The translations under genes and the position numbers were made by a program. The notes under the pieces are model-generated. The model saw only the letters and a program-made list of their open reading frames with translations, was not told the DNA's origin and searched no databases. A stretch of 64,000 nucleotides of DNA from Gyrodactylus bullatarudis (Eukaryota; Platyhelminthes; Monogenea; Gyrodactylidea; Gyrodactylidae). Positions 1-11,100 of this stretch are shown piece by piece (within the stretch, counting starts at the first letter, position 1; each line of letters opens with the position of its first letter). The stretch lies in contig SSNU01000179.1 of NCBI GenBank assembly GCA_012064415.1, forward strand, positions 1 through 64,000. Direction: 5' to 3'.

Positions 1-34
1 AATAACCTTTCGATGTTCATTTTCTTTCTAAAAA

Positions 35-123
35 CCTTATATATATGGCATGTATCACACGGATGAGTATGCCCGAAATAAAGGCCTTATTTGTGAAAAT
101 CTTGGCATCACTTTCTTCTTCTC
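35..123 (+). ncRNA. Hammerhead-like short repeat, copy A (core mutated)
   Basis: The copy has the same layout as those near 36.1 and 58.3 kb. A 5-nt stem I strand (55-59) is followed by core box 1 (60-66), an 8-nt loop (67-74), GAAA (75-78), a short stem III hairpin (78-90), and the complementary stem I strand (92-96). Core box 1 reads CGGATGA instead of CTGATGA, so this copy is probably not catalytic. GGCAT occurs on both sides and is complementary to ATGCC at 69-73. The pyrimidine-rich tail runs to about 123. TCTAAAAA-like sequence on both sides (about 27-34 and 124-131) may be a target-site duplication. The hammerhead assignment is inferred from core consensus and pairing. Confidence 0.5.
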
Positions 124-210
124 TCTAAAAAAATGGAAAACTAATCGATATCTCAGCTCAAAACCTATATAACTCAGCATCTCTCAACTAATTAATATGA
201 AGATGGGAAT

Positions 211-906
211 TTATGATTTTTACAAACTTATGAATTTTTTCATCAGGAAATCGAATTTGATCAAGATATTTTGGAATATAGATCGTAGGTTCCACTTTGA
301 GGATCTGAAGAAAAAAAATTTGAAAAAAATAAAATTTTAAGAAAGTTATGGCATATTTAAAATCTAGCGATGGCGCCAAATTCCCATTTTTTGGAACTTT
401 GAGTTGAAAATTTTTGTTGATTTAAAAGTGAGAGAGTAATCAAAAGTTGATTTTTAGGATCATGATTAGTCAAAAAACCCGATTATGAGCATAAAAATTT
501 CAATGGATTCGCCAATTTCCAGGGATCTTGAATCATCAAAATTTCTTCGATTTTCAAGTAGTGAAAATGTTCAAAAAATCAAAATTCGAATTTCACACGA
601 AGATGGGTGGATTCTCAAAATCTGAATCAGCATATTTGATTTCTTTGACTAATCATGATCCTAAAAATCAACTTTTGATCCATCTCTCACTTTTAAATCA
701 ACAAAAAATTTCAACTCAAAGTTCAAAAAATGGGAATTCGGTGCCATCGCTAGATTTGAAATATGCCATAACTTTCTTAAAATTTGATTTTTTTCAAATT
801 TTTTTTCTTCAGATCCTCAAAGTGGAACCTACGATCTATATTCCAAAAAATCTTGATCAAATTCGATTTCCTGATGAAAAAATTCATAATTTTGTAAAAA
901 TCATAA
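211..906. mobile_element. Foldback element with ~260-bp terminal inverted repeats
   Basis: The left arm (about 211-471) reappears as its reverse complement at about 647-906, leaving a centre of roughly 175 bp. The arms differ by scattered substitutions, so the element is not recent. The two ORFs in the arms encode mirror versions of the same low-complexity peptide and are not genes. A copy lacking the right arm lies at 35.81-36.39 kb, and diverged relatives lie near 49.41-49.64 and 50.39-50.66 kb. No transposase is visible, so this is a non-autonomous foldback or MITE-like family. Confidence 0.7.
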
Positions 907-920
907 CATGTTCATATTCC

Positions 921-1788
921 GGTATATTATCACTTCCTACATGACTAGTTATCACTTTTAAAATGGTGTATTCCATTAATTACATAATCTACATATACAT
1001 TTCATTATCTACATATCCCATCGTCTTAATTACAAATATTACATAGATTTATCAAATTCTACATTTTGATTGGTTAATTTTTTAAGGGCTAAATGTTAAT
1101 TAGATGCACCCTATTATTTACTACCTATTACCTAATGAACTCTAGATAAATGCATGAGAACAAATATTTAAACATAAAAAAGCTAATTTTATTATAAAGT
1201 TTTCAATCTTAATATCTGCATGAGTTCCAGGATTATTAGCAAAATTCCATTCGAAAAAACTTTCAAGTCTATAAAACGAGTTCAATGCAAAATTTTTAGA
1301 ATCACTCTCAATATCTTTTAAACTTCTATAAGCTGTCTAATAACTGATATCAAATCCTTCTTGGCTTTTCATCAAATTTATACAGTCTTTTGGTCTTAAA
1401 CCAGGTACATTTTCTTTGATTATCTTCAGTTTTTCTGAAAACACGTTTATGAATTTTTCTTAATTCGTCACAATTATGCGGTAGTTGGACGGTCGCATAG
1501 AAATTTCCATCTTTTCGTTTATTAAAGCGAATATTGAACGAACATTTTGGATCAGTACACATTACGATGTTTCAATAGAAATATTTTTACTGTAACATTT
1601 AGCCCTTAAAAAATTAACCAATCAATATGTAGAATTTGATAAATCTATGTAGTATTTGTAATTAAGACGATGGGATATGTAGATAATAAAATGTATATGT
1701 AGATTATGTAATTAATGGAATACACCATTTTAAAAGTGATAAATTTTGTAAATATACATGTAGGTTTTGATAGATAATATCCCTAAAT
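921..1788. mobile_element. Mutator-like (MULE-type) element with long TIRs
   Basis: About 155 bp from TTATCACTTTTAAAATGG at 949 to 1100 is repeated in reverse complement at about 1580-1742. A looser extension of the inverted repeat (ATATTATC plus CCTACATG) pushes the ends to roughly 921 and 1788. The interior holds a 70-codon minus-strand ORF (1350-1562) with a Cys/His arrangement like the N-terminal zinc-binding domain of MULE transposases. Long TIRs plus such a domain suggest a deleted Mutator-like element. I could not define a 9-bp target-site duplication, so the exact ends are uncertain. Confidence 0.5.
1350..1562 (-). pseudogene. Zinc-finger (FLYWCH/MULE-type) transposase fragment
   Basis: A 70-residue ORF lies inside the TIR element at 921-1788. 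It begins MCTDPKCSFNIRF and contains a spaced HNC motif, so a C-x4-C ... H-x-C arrangement typical of DNA-binding modules at the N-terminus of Mutator-like transposases. No DDE catalytic domain follows, so this is a fragment. Assignment is by motif spacing only. Confidence 0.35.
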
Positions 1789-2747
1789 TTTTGAAAAATT
1801 TTAACTCGAATGATTTCCAACATTATCAAACTGAAGGAGTTTCAAAAAAATCACCTGCTTGATAAATTTTTGGCTTGATCATGTTCGCATTTCAAAAATA
1901 AAAATATAATAGTTCTTTCTTTACATTCTTTCTTCGTGCAGTCATAAAAATATTCAAAGCCCAACATGGGAAACTTCTTATTCATTTTTATCGCAAGTGT
2001 CAGAAAAAATAGTTACGAAGTATACAGATTAAATGCCTTCTCAGTTTGCTGAAATTTTATACACATGTTCACATTGCAAATGTTTTCAAAATATTTTCAT
2101 ACACTTCAGTTGTAGACTTTTGATTCAAGTCCTGTACATTTGTACTTACTTTATAATTTGAAAAGCCAATGATTGGGCAACGAAAGAAAGTACTATTTCT
2201 GACACACCGTAAAGAACCATTGAATGAAATCTGATTTATCTGAGTGAATCTATAAATTTCACAGTATCAAGCTGATTAAATCAACATGGCAACATCTAAG
2301 AATTCTTCAGAATGATGATTATTAAAAAAATATTTCTATAGGGTAATTTTTAACTCAAAATATTATATATATATATTACTCAGAGAGAATCACAACGTGC
2401 CTTTAAAATGCATTCAAACCATTTGAATCAAATGTCTAGGTTAATTTTTTACAGTTGTTTTAGAATCAATAATTTTTCATTGATTCGTTTTATTCTTTAT
2501 TTCCCTCCTACTACTACAATAGTTTAACTGGAAAAAAACACTGAGTATTATCTTAAAGCAATCTGCAAATAATGTATTAGAGTTTCATCTGGCACCAAGT
2601 TATATAAAACTATAATATAGGGTTTTATTATGAGATTCAATTTAGCAAGATGAATGCAATAGTGTTGCTCAATAAAATCTAGGGTAACTAACTAGGTAGA
2701 ATATTGAGCTATTTAAATATTTCTTTATATTCATTTCATGCATTACA

Positions 2748-3158
2748 ATGAACGGAGAGAGAGTTAACAAATCCTTATTATTGACTAGAGTTAAAGGGAT
2801 TGAAAAGTATCTTCAGCATCATCAACTTATCGTACCAGAAAAAATTGTTAAAGAGTTTAATTACAATCTAGAGAATGTACAACTACTCAGAGAAGAAGAG
2901 TTCCTTCACGTCGTGGAGAGAATGAAAAAAAACTCACGTTATGATCATGGAGAACACGAAGTTGAATTCCTCAAGAGTCTTTTCATAACATATTGTACGA
3001 GAAAAGAGGGTAAATCGGCTCTTTGGTGCTATTCGAATAAAAAAATCATTGATTCTTTGATGAAATTGGAATTACTCGAATATTCGAGAGAATATGGAAA
3101 TTTATTAAAATCCTATGTTTGCTATCTAATACTTTTGGACACGTTTATAGATCAATAA
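2748..3158 (+). CDS. Uncharacterised 136-aa protein, single exon
   Basis: This is an uninterrupted ATG-to-stop ORF of 136 residues in AT-rich surroundings. It is charged and mostly helical in composition (many Glu, Lys and Leu), without signal peptide, membrane segment or zinc motif. Four cysteines lie in the C-terminal half. An AATAAAATT just after the stop (about 3172) could be its polyadenylation signal. It converges on CHMP5, with 88 bp between the two stop codons. I do not recognise the family. Length and composition argue for a real gene, but it could be the last exon of a longer one. Confidence 0.55.
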   Translation: MNGERVNKSLLLTRVKGIEKYLQHHQLIVPEKIVKEFNYNLENVQLLREEEFLHVVERMKKNSRYDHGEHEVEFLKSLFITYCTRKEGKSALWCYSNKKIIDSLMKLELLEYSREYGNLLKSYVCYLILLDTFIDQ

Positions 3159-3246
3159 ATTAGTTTTCTATAATAAAATTCACGACGTTTGCATGAAATT
3201 AATTTATTGATGAATTTTAAATCTGAAATAGTCCAAGCAAATAAAA

Positions 3247-3971
3247 TTAACGTATAACAGGTAGGCCAAAATCATCGATATTTATATTTTTATCTGATAC
3301 TTTATCCTTTTCTGACGGAAGAGGATCTTGAATAGACGAAGGAATTCCGGGCATGGCATCATCAAGAAAATCAGTCTCCCCAACATCGAACATGAGATTT
3401 TCAAGTTCAGCTTCCAGATCATCTTGTCCAATTTCGTCACTGATATTACTGCCTAGTACATCATTTACCTCATTGGCCATATCCATTTGATCAGATAAAG
3501 TATCAACAATATCCTAAATTTATAAAAATAAATAGGTCAATTAGAACTAAATTTACAGATATTTGATCGATATTAATATTTTTATAAATCTTTTTGAATT
3601 CTTTGACTCCTGATTTCATAGCTTGGACTGTATCTTTTGTATCTCTGATTGTCTGTAATGATAAATTTGCCATATCAATGTTGAAAGCGTTATCCATGAC
3701 TCTATTTCTCTGATTCTCATAAGCCTTTTTTTGTTTCAATAAGCGCATAGCGGTATTTTTAGCTGAAATATTTCTAGGATTTTTCTTGACTAATTGAATT
3801 TGTTCTTTGATTTCAGAATCAAGTTTTTGTATCTTTTTTTCATAAGAATCGACCGTCGAGGCCATCTACGTTGACAATTAAGATTAATCAATAATTTACA
3901 TTTGCAGAGACATCATCAAGAGTAGCAGTTTTCTTTTTGGAGCTACTACCAGACCCAATTAATCTGTTCAT
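3247..3971 (-). CDS. CHMP5: Charged multivesicular body protein 5 (ESCRT-III, Vps60)
   Basis: Exons on the minus strand are 3900-3971, 3557-3865 and 3247-3513, with all phases closing to give 215 aa; human CHMP5 is of similar length. The start MNRLIG matches the family start MNRLFG. A basic coiled-coil core (RLLKQKKAYENQR; DTKDTVQAMKSGVKEFKKIYK) is followed by an acidic tail ending in DDFGLPVIR, equivalent to the family's DEFGLPQI. ESCRT-III subunits polymerise on endosomal membranes; CHMP5/Vps60 binds Vta1/LIP5 and helps regulate Vps4 during multivesicular body formation. The introns are only 34 nt (3866-3899) and 43 nt (3514-3556). The gene is divergent from TFAP4. Confidence 0.93.
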
Positions 3972-4333
3972 TATTCAAATAAGTAACTATTAATAATTAG
4001 TTGTTTATCAGATTTCGAAAAGTTGAATTGATTAAAACAATGAAGATTAGATCAGTATTCAAAGAATTTGTTTTAAGATACTAAAGCAGGAATTTGACAA
4101 AAATAACAAGTAGTTATCCTGCTATTTAAATTATATTTAACATGATTTACTAATGAATTATATGATAAATGTCTCAAGTAAAAGTTTCAAGCATTCATCC
4201 CTGGTAGTTATTACCTCTAAACGGTTGACCTTGAAATCATCTGTGCCCATATTTTAGACGCGCGTAAACTTCTCGTGGTTATCGCGTTTTATTTCTTCCT
4301 TAGAAATTTGATGAGTCAGAAACCTAACAAGTT
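3972..4333. promoter_or_regulatory. Shared upstream region of CHMP5 and TFAP4
   Basis: About 362 bp separate the two divergent start codons. No other coding sequence is visible in this gap, so it must hold both promoters and both 5' UTRs. I see no decisive core element. A bidirectional role is inferred from position only. Confidence 0.4.
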
Positions 4334-5188
4334 ATGAATCCTTTTCTTGTTAGTAGAAATAGAGGCTTTCATCGGTTTGGAGTTTTCAATAATAACGGCG
4401 AGTAGGCAAAAGCTGTATTCAATTATTTCAATTCTTAAAAAATATTTTTTCAGATTCGAAATTGTTCCAAACGTATTGGGCCCTAAAAACGAATTTGACA
4501 AGAAAGTTCGCCGAGAAATTGCTAATAGTAATGAAAGAAGACGCATGCAAAGTATAAATGCTGGTTTTGACTCTTTACGCATTCTTTTGCCCTCTATATC
4601 TGATGGTGAAAGAATGAGCAAGGTAATTTAAAATTCACTTTTTAAATAAAATTGCTAAAACTTACAATTTCAAATTTTCAGGCTTCAATTCTACAGCTCA
4701 CAGCTAATTATATCCAAACACTCTTGAATAGAATCAGTTGTCTGGAAAATGAAATTTATCAGCTCCATAATAATAATTCATTAATTCAACCTAAAAGTTG
4801 TGATACTAGAAAGCGTCCATTAGATTTTCAAAGAGATTCTCACGAAGAATTTACTACAGCCAATTTAAAAATCATCAAAACAAACAGCGATCCCCAAGAA
4901 AATACCCTGTCTTCAAACTGTAATGTTAAATTGAAGAAATGCATATTGAATTCTGAAATGAGAACTTCACAATCTGCTCCAACAATAAAATGTGTCCCTG
5001 ACGATTTAAATATCAATGGATCATCTCGCTTAGAACATTTGGTTAAGGCTATTGAACAAATTGAGAAAACACCCCAAATTTTTATTGAAAATTCAGCTAA
5101 GATGAATGGTCATAAATTAACGGACATTTTAAGCACAGACAAAAGCCCTAAAGCTAGTCATAGCTTGATTTCTGATCACATTGGATAA
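4334..5188 (+). CDS. TFAP4: bHLH leucine-zipper transcription factor AP-4 (Drosophila cropped)
   Basis: Exons are 4334-4401, 4454-4622 and 4682-5188; phases close to 247 aa. The bHLH basic region and helix 1 carry the near-invariant AP-4 signature RREIANSNERRRMQSINAGF, followed by SLRILLPS and, across the intron, KASILQLTANYI. A zipper-like helix follows. Near the C-terminus SRLEHLVKAIEQIEKT matches the conserved AP-4 segment SRQNLDTIVQAIQHIEGT. AP-4 homodimers bind the E-box CAGCTG. The protein is shorter than human AP-4 (338 aa) and lacks the Gln-rich part. The start at 4334 needs no extra intron; an ATG at 4311 would require a 23-nt intron and is the less simple option. Confidence 0.93.
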
Positions 5189-5688
5189 TTATTCAATTTA
5201 ATGAGTCAGTGCCTTTATAATCATTTTAATTTTTTATGTGAAGATTGTAAATATCATTTATTCAATTATTTATCAAAATAATTCAGATATACCTTCAGCT
5301 TAATCATTACTATCATTTTGTTTGTAATCCAATGGTTTCAATAAATCTGTTATAAATTCCACATTGTGGAATCCACAATAACCTCTTTAAATCTTTTTTT
5401 ATAATATTAACTAATTACAATAAACTATAAAATATCTCAAGTTTTGAAGCTCTAATAAAATTATAATAATTCAGTTATTCTAGAATCTAGAAACTAGATT
5501 TTAGTTCACTAGAAATCATTCAAATATCGAACTAATGATACAGTAGTATTATTATTATACTGAACTCAAAAATTTTAGAAATATTTAATTCATAAATTTT
5601 CATGTTATTATTCCTAACAAAATAAATCCTAAATAACACAAGTTTGTTTGATTACACATGTTTCGTCAACGCAGTTCAATCCTTTACT

Positions 5689-6017
5689 ATGAACTCCTTT
5701 AGAAGGTTATATTCTATTCATTTCCATGAACATCATGTCACTTCCAAAAGTAATTCATAATAACTAAATTTGAAGATAAGCTCATGGTCGCAAATGCTCT
5801 TGGACTAGCTGTTTTTCCCGCTTGTGTATGGGCATTCTTCCAATACAAAAAGAATGAACATGCTAGATTGGAAAGAGAAAAAGAGAACCCTAGAAAGTTT
5901 AACAAGCCATACCCGAAAACTTTGAGACCATTTCCTTGGGGTGATGGCAAAACACCATTTATTGAACATTTGTATCAATATTGGGGGATTAAAAAGCCAC
6001 ATAACAAGTCAGAATAG
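5689..6017 (+). CDS. COX6A: Cytochrome c oxidase subunit 6A, mitochondrial
   Basis: Exon 1 (5689-5749) encodes MNSFRRLYS, an Arg-rich mitochondrial presequence. It is joined through a 26-nt intron (5750-5775) to exon 2 (5776-6017), giving about 100 aa. Exon 2 carries one hydrophobic segment (LMVANALGLAVFPACVWAFF) and then the family hallmark TLRPFPWGDGK, matching RTKPFPWGDGNHTLF of COX6A. The protein is a nuclear-encoded single-pass subunit of complex IV in the inner mitochondrial membrane. Without the tiny intron the ORF would start at an internal Met (5784) with no presequence, so the splice is strongly favoured. Confidence 0.88.
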
Positions 6018-6578
6018 AAAAATTGCATCAATAAATTAGATTCTTGATTCAATTATAACTTATTAATTATAAATTTGAGAAAATTATTAATTTTGTACTA
6101 GATTATCATCTGTAAAAGGTTTCTGTTGATCAACAGTATTTCAAGAAATGAATAATTATGATAAATTGATAGTGGTACAATTTCTACAAATATTCCTGTC
6201 TTTGAAAATTTATCTGGAAACAGGCTTCCAAAGACAAAAATTATGTAATAGGACATAAAAATCAGGGTCTAAGATTGTCTGTGAATGAAATCTACTTGTA
6301 TTTTAGACTGTTCTGTTGAGATATTATTAAGGTCCATGTATATACTATGGTTGCCTTATAAATTATAATACGGTCTTATAATCTGTAAGTTACACTGAAT
6401 ATCACAGCTTTATTGACCATGTTATTTTTATGCTTTCATAACGTGTAACGCATATAGGTGTTGTCAACATGGTTTGTTTTCTAGTTGCATCTAAGTTATG
6501 TGACATAACTTAAAAAATTCTTTAAACCAACCATTACTGCCAAGTAACTCATATTTATAAAGGGTTATTTACTGTTAT

Positions 6579-6770
6579 GGTCTGTCAGACATGGTATTCT
6601 CCTAAAATGGTCTGTCTGAGAAGGATTATTTCTGTTATGGTTAGTCAAATAACACAGTGTTATTATGAGGAATAATATAAATTTCCATTATGGTTTGTTT
6701 TTCTATATATTTTTTTCTGTTATAGTAGGTTTTAGAAAATTATTTCTTTTATGGTTCTTCAGGTCGTATT
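6579..6770 (+). repeat. Degenerate short tandem-like repeats (GTTATGGT motif)
   Basis: The core TTTCTGTTATGGT or close variants occur near 6590, 6634, 6688, 6717 and 6748, each followed by TC/TG-rich sequence. Spacing is irregular (about 30-55 bp), so this is an old decayed repeat cluster and not a clean satellite. Confidence 0.35.
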
Positions 6771-7185
6771 TGTGGAGAGTAAAACTACACCTCCATTCAT
6801 TTGTGTACATTTGTGTATATTCACAATTTTTTAATTAATAAATAACTTGACATTGTACTTTGAAGTAGGTCTATTAGGGTCCTGGTATAAATTTTTTCTA
6901 AAATTTTCAAAAATTTGAGATTTTTAGATCAATCGATAGAGAATTAAATTCTAATCAGAATGGTATCGTATATTGGGAAGGGAGGTTGTTTTTTATAAGC
7001 TTAAAATCAGATTAAAGTTGGCTCAAATAATTTTCTACATTTTTCATGAAAGTCGATTTTAATGTCAATTGAAAGAGGATAATACATTTTTGAATTTAAT
7101 TCGTCTTTTTTCAACTTTTAACAGTTTCTAAAATACAAAAAAATCAATATGGGGTTTTTCTTGATTTGTTTTCACTAGTTTTTGT

Positions 7186-7280
7186 GTATGAGAATGTTCA
7201 CTGAACAATGTTATTGAGTATGCTCAAAATAAAGGCATTATTTGGGAAAACTTTGGCATCGCATTCTTCTTTTCTTTACA
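7186..7280 (+). repeat. Decayed hammerhead-family repeat, copy B
   Basis: The 3' half matches the other copies (GAGTATGC, AAAT, AAAGGCATTATTTGGGAAA, then TTGGCATC and a TTCTTC-rich tail). Core box 1 is interrupted by about 10 extra bases and GAAA is lost, so it cannot be a functional ribozyme. It shows the family has older members here. Confidence 0.5.
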
Positions 7281-8166
7281 AAAATTCTTATTAATTAGTA
7301 AAACGCACGATATTACAATACTACTTATACTAGAATAATTTTGATTCAAAATTCATAAACATAACAATACCAAGCTCAAACTTACACTCTATATACTATA
7401 CCTTTTCCAGTCCTAGTTGTCCCTTATGAATTCCATTAAGGAATTACTACAAAGCTCTGATGAATACAAACATAGATAGCGAAAAGGGGTGTGGGCTTAC
7501 ATTGAAGCATGAGGTTGAAATAAATAAATAATGTCTTTCTGCAGTTTAACATGTCAAAAGGTAGGGAACACCTACTCTGCTTACCTGTCCCCCCTTTTTG
7601 TATTGTATAGTATACTAAGCTCAAATCAAACCAGTAATGATTATAAGCTAGGGCTACTTCGTTTAAAAAGTGAAAACAATTTTGATACATATTTGCATTT
7701 TATTGTCAATCAAACGAGTGTCTTCATCTTCCATAATAAATGAAAATTCAATAATCTTTATTAGAGTGTTATTTGGGGGGGAAGGGAGGGATAAGAAAAA
7801 TGTAATCATTACTATTACATAATTTCTTCATAGTTTGTCTTGAAAAGTGTTCTTTACAACAATTACTCAAAAAATGAGCATTTGAATTTTGGGTGATTTG
7901 CCGAAAATTTTGGAATTTTTTTCTCATTCAATCAGATAGAAAAAAAGTAAAATTTACTAATTATTGACATTGTTCCCACATTTTTTCACATTCAAATGGG
8001 CTTGTCTTTGATTAGAGAGAAACAGAATATTTAGTGATAAGTTGAAATTGTAATCTTGTAAGGGCTTACACTTATTTGTTTAAAGAATGACCGTTTATAT
8101 TTATATTCAAAGAATAAATGATAAAAGAACATTTTTGTAAATTTACTTTGAGAAGTCTAGTAATCT

Positions 8167-11100
8167 TCAGGAGAAGCAAACAGGGTTTATAGTAAGTTTA
8201 ACCTGCTTCTTATTATTGAGATAGATATCTCTGATAGGAAGTCTGCTATTAAGATGAACTTTTAGGACAGTTTCACCAGAGCCAGATCTGCATTCATCTT
8301 TGATTGTTTCGTATTTGAATATGGAACCATCTTTTTCCAATTCAACTTCGTTGTCAGTATAAATTCTAACGGAATCCAAATTGAGAGATTCATCACAAGA
8401 GAATCTGACAATTTGTGTGGATGAATATGTCTTGAGCTTCAAGAAGTTTAATTGAGAAGCAACAATGTTATAGTTGAATTCTGATTCACCATTAATATAA
8501 CGAGATTCAATTGAAGCATCAACAGTTAAAGTAGATACCTCAGGTTCGACACAAGTTTCAAAAGATTTGATCTTGCAATAAACTTTGACAGCATCTTCAA
8601 TTCTTCCACCATTTGGATCGATCCAGTAATATCCATCATCAAGTTCTGGCATACTCTTGGCTAGCTCTTTACATGTAAGAGCTGGGGCTTCTCTTGTACC
8701 TTTAGGATTAGAGAGCACCTCAGATCCGAAAACATGAGCCATATCATCAGCATCGTTATACATGATTGGTCCTTTAGTTGGAGTTCTTGATATCGGCATC
8801 TTAACAGTAGCAGGACCAGGGGGACCTGGTGGACCAGCAGGTCCAATAGGTCCTTGAACACCTCTGGGTCCATCTCGACCAACTGGACCATTCATTCCTT
8901 GACGACCTTTTTCACCCATCTCTCCTTTTTTACCAGTTGGACCTCTTTCACCAATAGGACCAGGTTCTCTTTTCAAACCTGGTGGACCATCTGGACCTTT
9001 CTCTCCGTTATCTCCGCGTTCACCATCATCTCCAATTTCGCCAGGAATTCCTTGAGGACCAGGCCAGCCAGGAGGTCCTTGTTGACCATCGTTACCATCA
9101 GTTCCTGGTGCACCATCAGGACCTTGATCTCCTGGAGGTCCAACAGGGCCTTTTGCTCCTGCTTTTCCGTGTTTTCCAGTTTTACCAGCACGTCCTGTTG
9201 TTCCCTTGGAACCATCTTTACCTTTTGGTCCTACGGGGCCTTTAACTCCGAGTTTACCTCTAATTCCTTGGGGACCTCTTGGTCCTTTAGGTCCCTTAGG
9301 GCCTGGCTCACCGTCCTTACCAGGTATACCTTGTCCTCCGATTGGACCTTGGGGACCTGGAGGACCTTCTGGACCTCTGGGACCGGGTTTACCAATTTGA
9401 CCAGTTACACCTTTCTCTCCAGTATCACCTTCCTCACCAGGCTTACCTTGAGGTCCTGGTTGACCTGGAGGACCTGGTTCACCAGGCTCACCAGCATCTC
9501 CAGGGCCTCCGGGTGCACCTCGTGCTCCCTAAAAAAATTCCAGGTTAATTAATATTATTTCCAAGATATATATATTTTCATACAGGTGTTCCTGGTTCTC
9601 CAGTTTTTCCAGTTGGACCTTTATGACCTGGTTCTCCTGGCTCTCCGGTTTCACCTTTATCGCCTTGCTCACCAACATCTCCGTCTCTACCTTGTTTACC
9701 AGTAGTACCGACAGGTCCTGGTGTTCCTGTTGGTCCCTTTGCTCCAGGCTCACCATCTTTACCTGGTAATCCTCTATCACCATTTGGACCAGGAGCTCCA
9801 GGAAGACCAGGCATTCCCATGAATCCAGCAGCTCCTTTTTCTCCTTGAATTCCGGGTTTTCCTGCTGGACCTCTTGCACCAGAAGTACCAGTAGGTCCAG
9901 GAAGACCATCATTTCCCTTAGGTCCTTCTTCACCAGGAGCTCCAGGCTGACCATCAGGACCTGCGGGTCCTGGATCACCTCTGGGGCCAGTTTGTCCTGT
10001 GGGACCTTGTCTGCCTGCGAGACCAGGAGCACCGGCTGGACCGGCTGCACCTTCTTTGCCATCAACACCAGGCTCACCAGGAGGACCAGGAGGACCTTGA
10101 ATTCCATATCCTCTAGTTGCTACAGTTGGATTTTGTTTTTGGCCTATCATACCAGCTGGACCCATTTCACCAGGAGGACCTTCCATTCCATCGGGACCTT
10201 GTGATCCATCTCGGCCTCTGTCTCCTTTGTAACCTTTAGGTCCATCAGGTCCTTTAGCTCCACTTTCACCTGGCATACCCTAGTAAAATAATAAGTAAAA
10301 TTCATTAGAATTTATTTTAGAAAAATTACTCTTGTACCAGGACTTCCAAATGGACCGGGTTGACCAATTTCTCCTTTAGGTCCTTTTCCACCTGCTTCAC
10401 CAGCCTTACCATCTTCACCTCGAGGACCAACAGATCCCATTGCACCAGCATAACCTTGATCGCCAGGTTCTCCATCAGGTCCTTTAGCTCCATCTTTACC
10501 ATTTTCACCAGGTTCTCCGGTTTTTCCAGTATTTCCTCTGGGACCTGGTGCACCACGAGGACCAGGGCTACCTGGTTCTCCAATTTCACCAGCTTTACCA
10601 GTTTCTCCTTGTTTTCCTCTGTTACCAACTGGACCATTATCACCTGGGGGTCCTTCAGGTCCGTTTAATCCTCTAAGACCAGTAGGACCTTTCTCACCAG
10701 GAGGTCCAAATTTTCCTGGTAAACCTTGTTCACCTCTTGGGCCCTGAAGTAATTGTTATTTATAAGTTATAAAACTGATAAATTTCAAAATTTTAAATTC
10801 TTACATCTGGACCTAGAGGACCTGGAGGTCCTTGAGTTCCTGGGGCTCCCATTGATCCAGGAAAACCTTCGTTACCAGCTTTACCTTGAGATCCACGTGG
10901 ACCTGGTGGTCCTTGCTCACCAACTGCACCATCTTTACCTCTTTTACCAGGGGGTCCTCTTTGACCAATTTTACCATTCTTTCCAGGTATTCCAGGTAAT
11001 CCCATATCACCAATAGGTCCAACAGGACCCATTTTACCAGCTAAGCCTTGGGGACCAGGACGGCCATCTTTACCGTTTACTCCAGCATTTCCTGGTGCTC

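Larger units (their letters stand above)
6018..8166. other. Gene-poor spacer with degenerate repeats
   Basis: I find no convincing gene in this 2.1-kb stretch. About 6579-6770 holds loosely repeated units around the motif TTATTTCTGTTATGGT. A degenerate hammerhead-family copy lies near 7186-7280. Overlapping ORFs on both strands at 7436-7743 lack family features and look random. The right part includes the 3' region of collagen A. Confidence 0.5.

Noticed and set aside
4316..4621. Minus-strand ORF of 101 codons
   Set aside because: Antisense shadow of the TFAP4 bHLH exon.
7436..7743. Overlapping ORFs on both strands
   Set aside because: No family features, atypical start context, and both strands open by chance in an AT-rich repeat remnant.
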